Positions 6,940 to 15,094 of a stretch of DNA of 56,349 bases are shown piece by piece (position 1 is the stretch's first letter; the number at the start of each line of letters is the position of its first letter). The notes below the pieces were generated by a model, which saw only the letters and a list, made by a program, of their open reading frames with translations, was not told the origin of the DNA and searched no databases. The DNA comes from Pelotomaculum sp. PtaB.Bin013 (lineage in GTDB: Bacteria > Bacillota > Desulfotomaculia > Desulfotomaculales > Pelotomaculaceae): contig MVQK01000001.1 in NCBI GenBank assembly GCA_002067515.1, forward strand, positions 1 through 56,349. The letters are read 5' to 3'. The translations under genes and the position numbers were made by a program.

Positions 6940-8322
6940 TTACATCTTCATTTCAAAATCGTGTCCGCTGTGGTCATCTTCCTTTTGACCGACCGCTAAT
7001 TTCTTCTTCCTGCTGGTGTGCTGCGGTGGTTTCGTGGAGGCATCCTTTAGGGGAACAGGGTTGTCCAGCCTTTCCAAAGCGCGCCCCAGCTGAACCACAC
7101 TGCCGCCAATGCCAGCAAGATCAAGGGAATTACTATCCACAGCGGTGTCCATGTCAGGTGCGGCAGCCGCAGCTTCGGCAAAGAAAAATGCTTCTCTTTC
7201 TGTTTCCCAGCCTGTGACAACGTCTGCTGTATCTGCAGCAGGCTCTTTCTGATTTGCTCCAGCTCCGACCCCGCAGGTAGATTGTTCAGCTGTGTTTTGA
7301 GGCTGCGGTTCTGCTGCTGGAGAACTTTTACCTGCTCCTGCAGCTGGGTTATCCCATCCCAAATCAGCCCTTGATTGTAGAATAGATTGTCCAGCTTCTC
7401 CTGTGTTAGAGGACAAGACGGGCGGTTCTGTAATGGCTGCTGGGGAATCGGTTCGGCTGTCTGCGAGCCTGCGTTCCGCTGCTTCAATTCTTCTAAGCTC
7501 AAATTCACGTTCCATCATCTCCTTTAAATAGCGATTGTCATGGAGCTTGATATCCCGGCAGGACATGGTGTTTGGGCAGGTATAGGTGATGTATTTTCTG
7601 CTGCTTTCCCACCGAATTGAGTAGCCTTGTCGCTCCATATTTTTAATGAAATCTGCTTTTGTGCCGCTGGTCTTCATAGCAAAATCAATTGCGTTCATCA
7701 ATGAAAACTTCCAACTATGTCCCTTGGCAGCGGCACGGTATTCCCGGGATGCAAGACTTTGGGACTTGCCGCCAGTATAAGGCTTGAGGGTAGTCAGCCC
7801 ATATTGCTGACAAATTTGGTCTGAATACGCCCGAAGCTTTAGTAGTGTTTTGGGACCTTGGTGCAATTTCTTTCCGGTTTTAAAGCTGACTGAATTGATA
7901 ATAAAGTGAGAATGCAGATGCTCGTTGTCCACATGAGTGGCGATGACCACTTCATAATCGGGGTAATTATCCTCGGCGAATTTCATGGCAATCTCATGTG
8001 CAGTTTTGGGTGATATGGTTTCACCATCCTTAAAGGCTTGATCGTAATGATAAAACATCGTTTGGTCAGCCTTTTTAAAGCTGTTTTTGGTTGCCATGAA
8101 TTCTTGAAAAGCTGTTTCGGGACAGCAGTCTTTGCCGGAAATTAAGCGGATACATCCGGTCTTATCCGCATCCTCGGAATAGCTTTGGTAGTTGACGGTG
8201 TGGTCACAATTGAATTTCTCCGGCTCGATGCACACCTTGAAATCCTGCAAAATATATTCGATTTCATTTCGCATGGAGAAGGCATTTTGCTTTTTACAGG
8301 GGATGAAGTTGACCGTTGCCAT
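6940..8322 (-). CDS. MOBP-type relaxase (MobA/VirD2-like)
   Basis: A 460-residue DNA relaxase that would nick oriT and pilot the strand in transfer. The metal-binding histidines are clear in HVDNEHLHSHFIIN (about 130-143). The surrounding relaxase domain spans about 40-260. From about 270 on the protein is low-complexity and Ala/Gly/Pro-rich, and it ends in a basic, His-containing tail. The start at 8322 overlaps the mobC stop (TAATG) and implies translational coupling; an upstream ATG at 8340 lies inside mobC. A second gene is encoded in another frame within the 3' part (7047-7508), which may explain the odd composition of the tail. Confidence 0.85.
   Translation of the reverse strand: MATVNFIPCKKQNAFSMRNEIEYILQDFKVCIEPEKFNCDHTVNYQSYSEDADKTGCIRLISGKDCCPETAFQEFMATKNSFKKADQTMFYHYDQAFKDGETISPKTAHEIAMKFAEDNYPDYEVVIATHVDNEHLHSHFIINSVSFKTGKKLHQGPKTLLKLRAYSDQICQQYGLTTLKPYTGGKSQSLASREYRAAAKGHSWKFSLMNAIDFAMKTSGTKADFIKNMERQGYSIRWESSRKYITYTCPNTMSCRDIKLHDNRYLKEMMEREFELRRIEAAERRLADSRTDSPAAITEPPVLSSNTGEAGQSILQSRADLGWDNPAAGAGKSSPAAEPQPQNTAEQSTCGVGAGANQKEPAADTADVVTGWETEREAFFFAEAAAAAPDMDTAVDSNSLDLAGIGGSVVQLGRALERLDNPVPLKDASTKPPQHTSRKKKLAVGQKEDDHSGHDFEMKM
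7047..7508 (-). CDS. Out-of-frame nested gene in the relaxase: coiled-coil plus membrane-anchor protein (MobB-like)
   Basis: 153 residues entirely inside the relaxase 3' region, in another frame of the same strand. It starts at GTG (7508) with AAAGGAG ten bases upstream. The protein has an early helical region, a long Gln/Leu heptad-like stretch (about 55-105, for example LQEQVKVLQQQNRSLKTQL), a basic patch, and one convincing transmembrane helix (LWIVIPLILLALAAVWFSW, about 124-142). This regular architecture is unlikely in a chance antiphase frame. ColE1-family plasmids likewise nest mobB, which has a membrane segment, within mobA. I infer a membrane-tethering relaxosome accessory. No sequence homology to MobB is claimed. 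Confidence 0.6.
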   Translation of the reverse strand: MNLSLEELKQRNAGSQTAEPIPQQPLQNRPSCPLTQEKLDNLFYNQGLIWDGITQLQEQVKVLQQQNRSLKTQLNNLPAGSELEQIRKSLLQIQQTLSQAGKQKEKHFSLPKLRLPHLTWTPLWIVIPLILLALAAVWFSWGALWKGWTTLFP

Positions 8323-8627
8323 TATCGGTTCACCTCGCAAAGTACAGACAGTTTTTCATAGATACCACTTAGCTTCGCCTTGGTTTCTGCAAGGTAAACG
8401 GCATCCACCTTGCCCATGTTAGCAAGGGTTGTAAGCTGATTGAGGTTTCTGCCGATGGCCTTTAGCTCACTGATAAGCTCCTGCATCCCATCTACCACAA
8501 CGATTTCTTTATCGGTTATGGCTCGCTCTAAAAATTCCGTCATGGTAACCTTGCCGCGCCTGGCTTTTTGTTTCAGGGTTTTGTAGGTGCTTTCGCTGAT
8601 GCGAAAGGCAAAGGGTTTCTTTTTCAT
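8322..8627 (-). CDS. mobC: MobC-family relaxosome accessory protein
   Basis: 101 residues. The N-terminal half (FRISESTYKTLKQKARRGKVTMTEFLERAI) is a ribbon-helix-helix DNA-binding fold. The C-terminal half has the MobC signature AIGRNLNQLTTLANMGK. MobC proteins bind oriT and help the relaxase open DNA at nic. The start follows AAAGGAGAACC. The stop overlaps the relaxase start, so the pair is coupled. The likely oriT lies just upstream at 8640-8850. Confidence 0.85.
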   Translation of the reverse strand: MKKKPFAFRISESTYKTLKQKARRGKVTMTEFLERAITDKEIVVVDGMQELISELKAIGRNLNQLTTLANMGKVDAVYLAETKAKLSGIYEKLSVLCEVNR

Positions 8628-8639
8628 TGGCGGTTCTCC

Positions 8640-8850
8640 TTTCGATTTTCATTGCGCCAACGGCGCTCTATCAAGTGGGGTCCGGGGCGTCTGCCCCGAG
8701 CGAGCTGTGGCGGGCGTATAGCCCGACGCTCTGCTCGCCTCACCCAAGGGGTGAGAAAGCGTAACCGAAACCTTGGCGGTTTAACTGAAATAGGTGCGAT
8801 TCTGCATTTGTCCGCAACAGTGGCTCAATTTGCGGGTTTGAGGTGATTAG
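8640..8850. other. Candidate oriT / mobilization control region
   Basis: No gene is found in this stretch between mobC and repA. It holds clustered inverted repeats: GGGGC/GCCCC at 8685-8698, CGGGC/GCCCG at 8710-8724, and CACCC/GGGTG at 8742-8755. Its position directly upstream of mobC-relaxase is where oriT lies in related elements. The nic site cannot be set from sequence alone. Confidence 0.4.
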
Positions 8851-8856
8851 GTGTAT

Positions 8857-9957
8857 CTATGCCACCCCGCCGTCAACCTCGGCACACAGGGGCGGACAGC
8901 GGGCAACGGTGGCGGGATTGCAGCCCTGTGACAGTGCTGACGGCAAAGACGGTGAATTTCGGGGGCTTGATTCTGCCGTCATATCGTCATTGCCGTCATA
9001 GCAGAGAGAAAACTCCCTGCGCTCAAAGGTGCGGTTTTCGGAATAATGAATACCGTGCTTGTTAAGATGCGCCATGTGTTTGATGATTTTCTTTTTCAAA
9101 ACTGCTGGTCGCAATTCCAATTTCAAAGCCTTGGCAAGCTCCGTTGCAGTCCCAGTGAAGCAGCCAACCGATTTTATAAAATCAAAGAGAAGAATAATTT
9201 CCTCAGGGATAATCAGCTGCTTCATTTCAATCGGTTCCAACAGCTCCCATAAAAATTTGTTCTTGTTGAACTCCAAGAACAGTTCCCGTCCCTCGATATC
9301 CCTACCGGTGCAGATGAGCGTTGCGGTATTTTCAGTTCGCTTGTTTTTTTGCAGTACAAAGTTTGTATCAGCACCACCAGCAATACCGCTGGTGCCTGAA
9401 ATCATATTGAGCGGATCGGCATCACCTGTTTTACGGAGATGATGTACCAGCACAATGGCAATGTGATATTTGTCGGCAATTTGTTTTAGAGCATTGATAT
9501 CATCGTAGTCGGCTGCATAAGGATTCACATTTGCTGAAACGGTTTTGCGGACCTTTTGCAGGGTGTCAATCACAATCAGTCCTGTGCCGGGGTGCTCTTT
9601 GATAAAGCTTTCAATTTGGTTTTCCAGACCATGGCCGATAGCATCGCTCATAATGGCAAAGTGAAGTGTCGCCGGTGCTTCATCGGTAATTTTAAACAGT
9701 CTGCTTTGGATGCGGGAGAAGCTGTCCTCCAGACAGAGATAGAGCACATCGCACTTTCGGGTTTCAAAGCCCCACACCGGTTCGCCCTTTGCCGCCTGCA
9801 AGCAGACCCACAGTGCAAGCCAGCTCTTGCCGATTTTTGGTGAGCCTGCCAGCACATGCAGTCCTTCGGGTAGCAGATCGCTGACAATGAATTTCAGCGG
9901 TTCCATGGGTGTGGTCATCAAGGTTTCCGCATCCAGGGTTTTTAACTTTTTTGACAT
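8857..9957 (-). CDS. RepA-like AAA/RecA-fold ATPase
   Basis: 366 residues. Walker A is GSPKIGKS (38-45) and Walker B is LIVIDTLQ, followed by a HHLRKTG sensor-like loop. This is the pattern of RSF1010 RepA-type hexameric helicases and related mobile-element ATPases. The C-terminal 130 residues contain a winged-helix-like section (FTGTATELAKALKLELRPAV) and a low-complexity tail. The start follows GAGGAGGAATCAC. In this element it could support replication of the excised circle or strand transfer; that is inferred from family and context. Confidence 0.8.
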   Translation of the reverse strand: MSKKLKTLDAETLMTTPMEPLKFIVSDLLPEGLHVLAGSPKIGKSWLALWVCLQAAKGEPVWGFETRKCDVLYLCLEDSFSRIQSRLFKITDEAPATLHFAIMSDAIGHGLENQIESFIKEHPGTGLIVIDTLQKVRKTVSANVNPYAADYDDINALKQIADKYHIAIVLVHHLRKTGDADPLNMISGTSGIAGGADTNFVLQKNKRTENTATLICTGRDIEGRELFLEFNKNKFLWELLEPIEMKQLIIPEEIILLFDFIKSVGCFTGTATELAKALKLELRPAVLKKKIIKHMAHLNKHGIHYSENRTFERREFSLCYDGNDDMTAESSPRNSPSLPSALSQGCNPATVARCPPLCAEVDGGVA

Positions 9958-10125
9958 TTGTGATTCCTCCTCTTAATTCAATTTGCTTTGAAAAGCGCAA
10001 TAAATCGAATGTTGAAAACTTCTATTCCTTGTGATACCATTGTCCTATATTCAGAAACAGAAATACACAGCGAATCGCAGCAATGCCGTTTTGCGGAAAA
10101 TCGATTATTTGCGAGAGGAGTGCCT

Positions 10126-11214
10126 ATGGAACAATATCCATTCATCAAAGTTTTTGAGGGAAGTGACAAGCTGATTTACTCCATGGCTTATGCCTATCCG
10201 GACAAAGTGACGCAGTATGCGCAAAAGTTTATTGGCAATGGACTGATTGAATTTGTGGAAATGGATTTCGAGGAATACACAACACTGCTAACTGAAACGA
10301 AATCCATTCCGCTCGCTATGGAAAACTATCAGACAATCAGGAACAAAATATTTGATGTTGCAGAAACCATCGCGGACAAGCACCGCTATGTTTATTTCTT
10401 TTTAGTGGGCTTACTGAACAACATTTTGAAAGAACCCATTCACACTAAAGATGAATTTGAGGCCGCTTTGCTCAAACCCCTTGCAATTTGTATAGAGGAA
10501 TTGGAGCACATTTTAGAGCTGCAGGAGGTATGCACGAAAGCGGTCACCACTTGCTTAGATAGAGAAAGCCACTCGGACAAGGAAATGTCCCAGCGGCTTT
10601 GTGAGTTTGTATCGGAGTACCCCGGCTTTGCCGAGGCTGCTGTGAAAATAAAATACGAGCTGCTGCCGAAGAAAAATGGCAAGGTGGATATGGATACGCT
10701 TAAGGATATCCATGATTGGAATCTACGGGAAACAGATGAGCTTTTAGAAATCATGCACCAGGATGGCGAGGGTGTCAGTTTGATGCCATACTATCTGTTT
10801 GAATATTTGGATGAGCTGCTCTATTTTGAGTTTTCCGAGATGCTGAAAAACGCACAGTTCGTTAAGCGTTGCAAATTGTGCAGCCGCTATTTTGTGTTGA
10901 CCGATAAGCGTAAGCGGGATTTCTGCGACCGGCCTTATAAAGGCAATCGCACCTGCAAACAGGTTGGAGCAAAGCTGTTTTATGATCAGGGCATGCAGGG
11001 AAACGACTATTTGCTGGCTTTCCTGACCGAGTACAACAAGGTGTACTCTCGCCGTTACCGTGCGGACGGTAAATCGCCGGAAGAGTTTAGCGGCAAGGAC
11101 ATGTCCTCGGAGAAATATGCCCAGTGGGCAAAGCTGGCGCGTCAGGCTCGGAGCGATTATCTTGACGGGAAAATTACGGGAGAAGAAATGCTGGCGAAAA
11201 TCAAGGTGGATTAA
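10126..11214 (+). CDS. DUF6076-like mobile-element protein with zinc finger
   Basis: 362 residues, transcribed opposite to repA. The frame is open upstream to 9988, but GAGAGGAG six bases before the ATG at 10126 fixes the start. Residues 1-270 are helical and unrecognised. Near the C-terminus RCKLCSRYF is followed by DFCDRP and RTCKQVGAK, a four-Cys zinc-binding site resembling CGNR-like fingers. Proteins of this design are frequent in clostridial mobilizable elements (DUF6076 by memory). It may bind nucleic acid. Function is unknown. Confidence 0.65.
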   Translation: MEQYPFIKVFEGSDKLIYSMAYAYPDKVTQYAQKFIGNGLIEFVEMDFEEYTTLLTETKSIPLAMENYQTIRNKIFDVAETIADKHRYVYFFLVGLLNNILKEPIHTKDEFEAALLKPLAICIEELEHILELQEVCTKAVTTCLDRESHSDKEMSQRLCEFVSEYPGFAEAAVKIKYELLPKKNGKVDMDTLKDIHDWNLRETDELLEIMHQDGEGVSLMPYYLFEYLDELLYFEFSEMLKNAQFVKRCKLCSRYFVLTDKRKRDFCDRPYKGNRTCKQVGAKLFYDQGMQGNDYLLAFLTEYNKVYSRRYRADGKSPEEFSGKDMSSEKYAQWAKLARQARSDYLDGKITGEEMLAKIKVD

Positions 11215-11248
11215 ACGGGGTGCGTGTTTCGCAATTCTCCATGCAAAA

Positions 11249-11284
11249 CAACAAAGGCTGCTCCCGTTGGAACAGCCTTTGTTG
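11249..11284. terminator. Strong hairpin between convergent genes
   Basis: A perfect 12-bp stem CAACAAAGGCTG/CAGCCTTTGTTG has a 12-base loop. It sits between the ends of two converging genes (11214 and 11315). The T-rich flank favours the minus-strand transcript, though it probably acts on both. Confidence 0.6.
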
Positions 11285-11314
11285 CGGGATAGGATATAAC
11301 ACTTGCTTTCGGTT

Positions 11315-11830
11315 CTAATCCATACGTCCTACCATTTTATTGATGTCACCATCACCGTCCACGAAAATTGTAACATTGGGCTTATCGTTATCTTCAATCC
11401 AACCAAAGCCGAGAAAGTAGACCTGCTTTTGACCGTCTATTATTCGGGTGTCGCCCATCTTTGGCTCCCACGCCGTTACCGCCCTCGTGTTTTCTAAAGG
11501 TGTAGGTATGGGGATAGGGTTATCCTTTGGAGCAATGTTTATTAATATCTCCGTCGTGTCAGCTGGGTTTGGCGGCTCAAAATCGGTTTCTGTGTGGGTG
11601 TTGTCCTGCAGTGGGTTTTGGGTGCTGATTTCGGCGTTTTCTTCGCTCACAAGGGCTTTAATCTCTGCTGGTGAAGTCTTATCCCTATCGAGCCATAAGG
11701 ATGCAGAAACGGGGCTTGTGGCGGGAACTGGCGGCTCTTGCGGAGATTGATTGCACAAGGGAACAATCAGCAGAGAAATAATTGCTAATGCTGACACTGC
11801 CGTAATAAATTTAGCTTTCTTTTTCATCAT
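11315..11830 (-). CDS. Exported mobile-element protein, DUF6550-like
   Basis: About 171 residues when started at the ATGATG behind AAAGGAGAAG at 11830. A signal peptide or anchor (FITAVSALAIISLLIVPLC) leads into a Pro/Thr/Glu-rich linker and a compact C-terminal domain (WEPKMGDTRIIDGQKQVYF, then GFGWIEDNDKPN). The domain resembles DUF6550 of clostridial integrative elements by memory. The gene overlaps the end of its upstream neighbour by 20 bases, so translation is coupled. It is probably tethered outside the membrane. Role unknown. Confidence 0.55.
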   Translation of the reverse strand: MMKKKAKFITAVSALAIISLLIVPLCNQSPQEPPVPATSPVSASLWLDRDKTSPAEIKALVSEENAEISTQNPLQDNTHTETDFEPPNPADTTEILINIAPKDNPIPIPTPLENTRAVTAWEPKMGDTRIIDGQKQVYFLGFGWIEDNDKPNVTIFVDGDGDINKMVGRMD

Positions 11831-12134
11831 CGGCTTCTCCTTTCGGCATAAAAAATTGACCACAGTCATTGAAAACCTCCTCAAGACTGTGGTCATAGTT
11901 TTTCAGTTCCGTTGTAAGTTCCATTCCAAGCCCGAAGCCTTGGATGAAGCTTGCCTTACTTTGATAGTTACAAATCATTCCCAAGGCATCAATGATTCGC
12001 AGTACTGTTTTCCTATCTTCCTTTGACAGCCGGTCAATCAAAATTTTGTGGTTTTCCTCCACGGACAACTTAAGCTCATTAAAATCCTGTTGCTTAAAAA
12101 AGCTGTGGTATAGGTCGTCTAATCGCTTTGGCAT
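11811..12134 (-). CDS. Small soluble mobile-element protein, DUF6809-like
   Basis: 107 residues from an ATG preceded by AAGGAGGGAGAGA; the longer open frame upstream overlaps the restriction gene and has no ribosome site. It is all-helical, with a closing motif (SFIQGFGLGMELTTELKNY) like that of DUF6809 proteins, which are frequent cargo in clostridial elements. The upstream restriction remnant ends 60 bases before, on the same strand. No catalytic motif is visible. Function is unknown. Confidence 0.55.
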   Translation of the reverse strand: MPKRLDDLYHSFFKQQDFNELKLSVEENHKILIDRLSKEDRKTVLRIIDALGMICNYQSKASFIQGFGLGMELTTELKNYDHSLEEVFNDCGQFFMPKGEADDEKES

Positions 12135-12193
12135 ATTCTCTCCCTCCTTTAGCAACACAAGATACCATAAAAGAGAAAGAATAGCTATATGTT

Positions 12194-14110
12194 TTATATA
12201 TTTAACTTGAAATCTTTCCACGCCTTGGCTACTCTAAGTTCGGTGCCGTTTTCTAAAGCTTTAAAGTGTTGCTCGCCGCAATGGATTTTCAGTTGCTCGG
12301 TGGTACGCAAATTCCATGTATCTGCCACACCCTTGGTTTCCATGACAAAGTACAGCTTTTCGCTTCCATCCTTATCCATATATACCGCCCAGTCAGGATT
12401 ATAAGTTCCGATGGGTGTTTCAATTTTAAATCGGGACGGAATCTTGAAAAACATCTTTACATCAGGGTCGTTATCCAGCGCCACGGCAAAGGGCTTTTCT
12501 ATGGTGGAGCTGTCGTAAACAACATAATCGTATACGCTGTTTTTCACCGCTACTGCATCCTTATCAAGATTTGCAATAATTTCCGTTGCATCAAAAATCT
12601 CCATGGCATAATACTCCTGGCCATCCAGCTTGACATACTTAATGCCATCTATAGCAAGCTCGTGGCGATTTCTACGGATGATTTCCAATCCTTTCTCCAG
12701 AAACGCCTGCGGGTTGTGGAGAAAGTCGGCAGATCTGCCGCTTTCCATTAGGATACGGCGCACAGTGGCCCGTTTAATCAGTGTTTATTCGCTGATGATA
12801 TTGATGATGTGCGGCAGTGCTTCGTAGGTGGTTTCCAGATCGGTTACCTTGATGCCGCGCTCAAAGTGGGTAACGCCCGCATTTTCAATATTGATATCCG
12901 CCGTTTGTGTCATCAAACGCGCTTTGGGGATACGCGGCATTGTCTGCAAATCCCGAACGCTCCAGTCCACCAGCTTTTCGGTATCAATCTGCACACGGTA
13001 AGCTGTTTTTTGCTTAATCCTATCCCACAACTCGCGAAATTCCGGTGAAATCAGCACCTGTTTATTGAGCCGCACCGTTACCTCACGAGAGGCATCACGC
13101 AAAGGCGGACGCTGGTCAGCTCGAGTAATGATATTTTCAAAACGGCTGCGGGCTGCTTCAAACTTTTTAGGCAAGTCCAAAGTGCCGCTGAGCAGGGCGC
13201 TTTTCATGGTATCCTTTATTTTTCCGGTTTTCGTGATATAGTCTTTTTTTTCAAAGTGATTCATGAGCTGGGTGGCTTCCTCATAGCTCACCGTTTTTTC
13301 TACCGTGATAGTTTCAGTATAAGCTTGTCCGACAATATCGTCAGCCTTGACCGTTGCGCCTGTCTGAATTGCCAGTGCAAGGCTTTCCTTGGCTGTTTCC
13401 ATCTGCGGCGGAAGTGGGGCAGTCTGTTCCACAATTGCTGCCTTAGCTGATTCGGTTGGTGTGCCATCTTTGGTCAGATAGCCGTGAGTGACCATATAAT
13501 CCACTACGAGCTTTGCATCCTGTGCATCCACTGTCTTTTCCTGCACGATTTTTTCCTCGTAGGTCATGCCTTGGAATAGGCTAAGCTGTAAAATGCCAAA
13601 CTTTACGCCAGTCTCCGATTCGATTTCACGCTGCAAGGTTTCCGCAAACTCCGAAAAGCTCTCGTTCGCCATCACGTGCAGGACATTGATATTTTTATCT
13701 TCAATTCGCTCACCGTCTTGATTGACACAAAGGTGCAGACCTCGACCAACCTTTTGACGGCAGGTGAAGGTGGATTTTTGTTCAATCAGCGTACATACCT
13801 GAAAAACATTGGGGTTATCCCATCCCTCTTTCAATGCGGAATGCGACCAAATAAAACGAAGCGGGCAGTCAAAGCTGAGCAGCCACTCCTTATCCTTCAT
13901 GATGGTGTTATAGGTATCGTAATCGGCTATGGTATCGCCCTTGGTATCCTTGAAAGAACCTTTCTTGTCCTGCGAAAAATAGCCGTTATGGACAGCCTGC
14001 ACATCTGCGGGAAACTGCTTTTTCAGCTCTGCATATTTGGGCAGGTTCAAAAGCTCCTGATAGGTCTGCTCAAACATCTGCGTATAGATCCCTTTTTCGC
14101 CGTTAGGTGG
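12194..14110 (-). pseudogene. res: Type III restriction endonuclease Res subunit, 5'-truncated and interrupted
   Basis: The C-terminal two thirds of a type III Res subunit. The helicase part contains LRFIWSHSALKEGWDNPNVF and RQKVGRGLHLCVNQDG (motifs V and VI). The distal part carries the endonuclease signature PDWAVYMDKDG followed by ETKG, the PD-(D/E)xK core. A TAA at 12782-12784 separates residue ISE from TLIKRATVRRIL in the same frame, so a single nonsense change splits the gene. The 5' third with the Walker motifs is gone: coding sequence runs into the second element end near 14110. No Mod subunit is present. The product cannot cleave DNA as encoded. Confidence 0.8.
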
Positions 14111-14427
14111 GTGTTCATAAGGATACTTTGTGAACCACCTAAAAATTTGGGGTATAAGGCGGACAGTTTTGACTGTCCGCCTTTTGCTATGCCTTAAATT
14201 GCAGCTGGCAGATCATCATCAAACAGTATTTCATTATCCGTTCCGTAGAACTCTTCTATAGAAGGAATATCAAATTCCTCTTTGACATCGTTCAGCATCC
14301 CAATGTCACGATAATGAATCCAAATATCTTGCGGAGCGGTACGGGAGTATTTCTCAGTCTTTTCACTTACCACAACTTTTGCAATGAACATTCGAAGCAG
14401 CTCCGGTGTCAGCTCGGTTACCGCTGT
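14110..14427. repeat. Direct repeat, right copy (second element end)
   Basis: Counterpart of 4768-5075, including the hairpin GGCGGACAGT/ACTGTCCGCC near 14159-14182 and the recombinase C-terminus. Its outer edge is fused to the truncated res gene, which suggests that a second element had inserted into res. Confidence 0.7.
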
Positions 14428-14440
14428 GGCGTTTTCAATA
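14194..14440 (-). pseudogene. Serine recombinase C-terminal remnant, copy 2
   Basis: Seventy-four residues from TELTPELLRMFIAKVVVSEK to the end match the C-terminus of the recombinase at 4850 with eight differences. The frame continues briefly upstream (IENATAV) and then becomes unrelated, so the catalytic and DNA-binding domains are deleted. It shows a second, related element once ended here. Confidence 0.85.
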
Positions 14441-14614
14441 AGGGCTGTGTTCGGAAGTTGCACTTTGGGTCTGCTTGTCTCGCACAAAGCTGATACGGAG
14501 GCAGGAGGGTATTATTGATAATGATTTTGTGAAAAATTTATGCTCGCGGGGTATAACCAAATGATAAATTTTCAGATCGCAAGAATTAATCTGTTTTTTA
14601 TAAATTAGAATTTC

Positions 14615-14663
14615 TTGACGTTTCTTTTATACAATGATATACTTTTCATACCCCTATAGGTAT
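14615..14663 (+). promoter_or_regulatory. csoR promoter with overlapping CsoR-type operator
   Basis: TTGACG (14615-14620), a 17-base spacer and TATACT (14638-14643) form a good sigma-A promoter. ATACCCCTATAGGTAT (14648-14663) lies at the expected start of transcription and has the ATACC/GGTAT arms with a C/G tract typical of CsoR-family operators. Its reverse complement matches the feo operator at 14 of 16 positions. Autoregulation of csoR is the natural reading. Confidence 0.75.
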
Positions 14664-14693
14664 ATTGGGATATGCAGAAAGGAGTGTGACAAT

Positions 14694-14969
14694 ATGCGCC
14701 AGTGTATGGATGCGGATAATCTGCATAGAAGAATAAACAAAATAATGGGACAAATTAAGGCAATTGATAAAATGGTTGATGAGGATATCCCCTGTGAAGA
14801 TGTTTTAATCCAAATAAATGCGGCAAAAAGCGCTTTGCAAAAGGTTGGTCAGGTTGTTTTGGAGGGGCATTTAAATCATTGCGTCCGGGAAGGGATCGAA
14901 CACGGCGACGCCGACAAAACGATAGCAGACTTTTCTAAAGCAGTTGAACATTTTTCAAGAATGACATAG
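14694..14969 (+). CDS. csoR: CsoR/FrmR-family metal-sensing repressor
   Basis: 91 residues starting at ATGCGCCAG behind AAAGGAGTG. The all-helical CsoR fold is clear: LHRRINKIMGQIKAIDKMV, then CEDVLIQINAAKSALQKVG, then EGHLNHCV. The metal triad Cys34-His59-Cys63 reproduces the spacing of the copper sensor CsoR (Cys-x24-His-x3-Cys); the nickel/cobalt sensor RcnR has His at the last site. That points to Cu(I) or a thiol-type cue, yet operators like its own sit on the feo and P-type ATPase promoters. An inverted repeat and a terminator follow. It is flanked by recombinase remnants, so it probably arrived on a mobile element. Confidence 0.85.
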   Translation: MRQCMDADNLHRRINKIMGQIKAIDKMVDEDIPCEDVLIQINAAKSALQKVGQVVLEGHLNHCVREGIEHGDADKTIADFSKAVEHFSRMT

Positions 14970-15018
14970 TTCCAGGGAAAAAATAACAAACACAGAAAAG
15001 ACAGGCTTTAGGCGGGAC

Positions 15019-15058
15019 ATCATAGGGACAAAATGTGAACTGGATATATCCCTATGAT
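15019..15058. repeat. Perfect 10-bp inverted repeat
   Basis: ATCATAGGGA and its inverse TCCCTATGAT are separated by 20 bases, between csoR and the third recombinase remnant. It could be a transcript hairpin or an element-end feature. Nothing further supports either. Confidence 0.5.
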
Positions 15059-15063
15059 AGGGG

Positions 15064-15092
15064 CGGACAGCTTCGGCTGTCCCCATTTTTTT
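15064..15092 (+). terminator. Terminator after csoR
   Basis: Stem GGACAG/CTGTCC extended by flanking G-C pairs, loop CTTCGG, then ATTTTTTT. It ends the csoR transcript and resembles the hairpins beside the other two recombinase ends. Confidence 0.75.
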
Positions 15093-15094
15093 GC

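Larger units (their letters stand above)
4768..14440. mobile_element. Integrative mobilizable element of the serine-recombinase type, composite with remnants of a second
   Basis: The span holds a large serine recombinase at one edge, a relaxase/MobC module, a RepA-like ATPase and several genes typical of clostridial mobilizable elements. There is no conjugation machinery, so transfer would need a helper. The recombinase lies next to the left edge, as in Tn4451-type elements. The right limit is uncertain. A related recombinase 3' end in the same orientation lies at 14110-14440, so the two ends form direct repeats about 9.3 kb apart, and a third remnant lies at 15095-15290. The limits given are those of the direct repeats, not proven att sites. 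Confidence 0.6.

Noticed and set aside
14525-14575. Inverted repeat TGAAAATTTAT/ATAAATTTTCA with a 22-base loop
   Set aside because: AT-rich and without a neighbouring gene end; it could be chance in such sequence.
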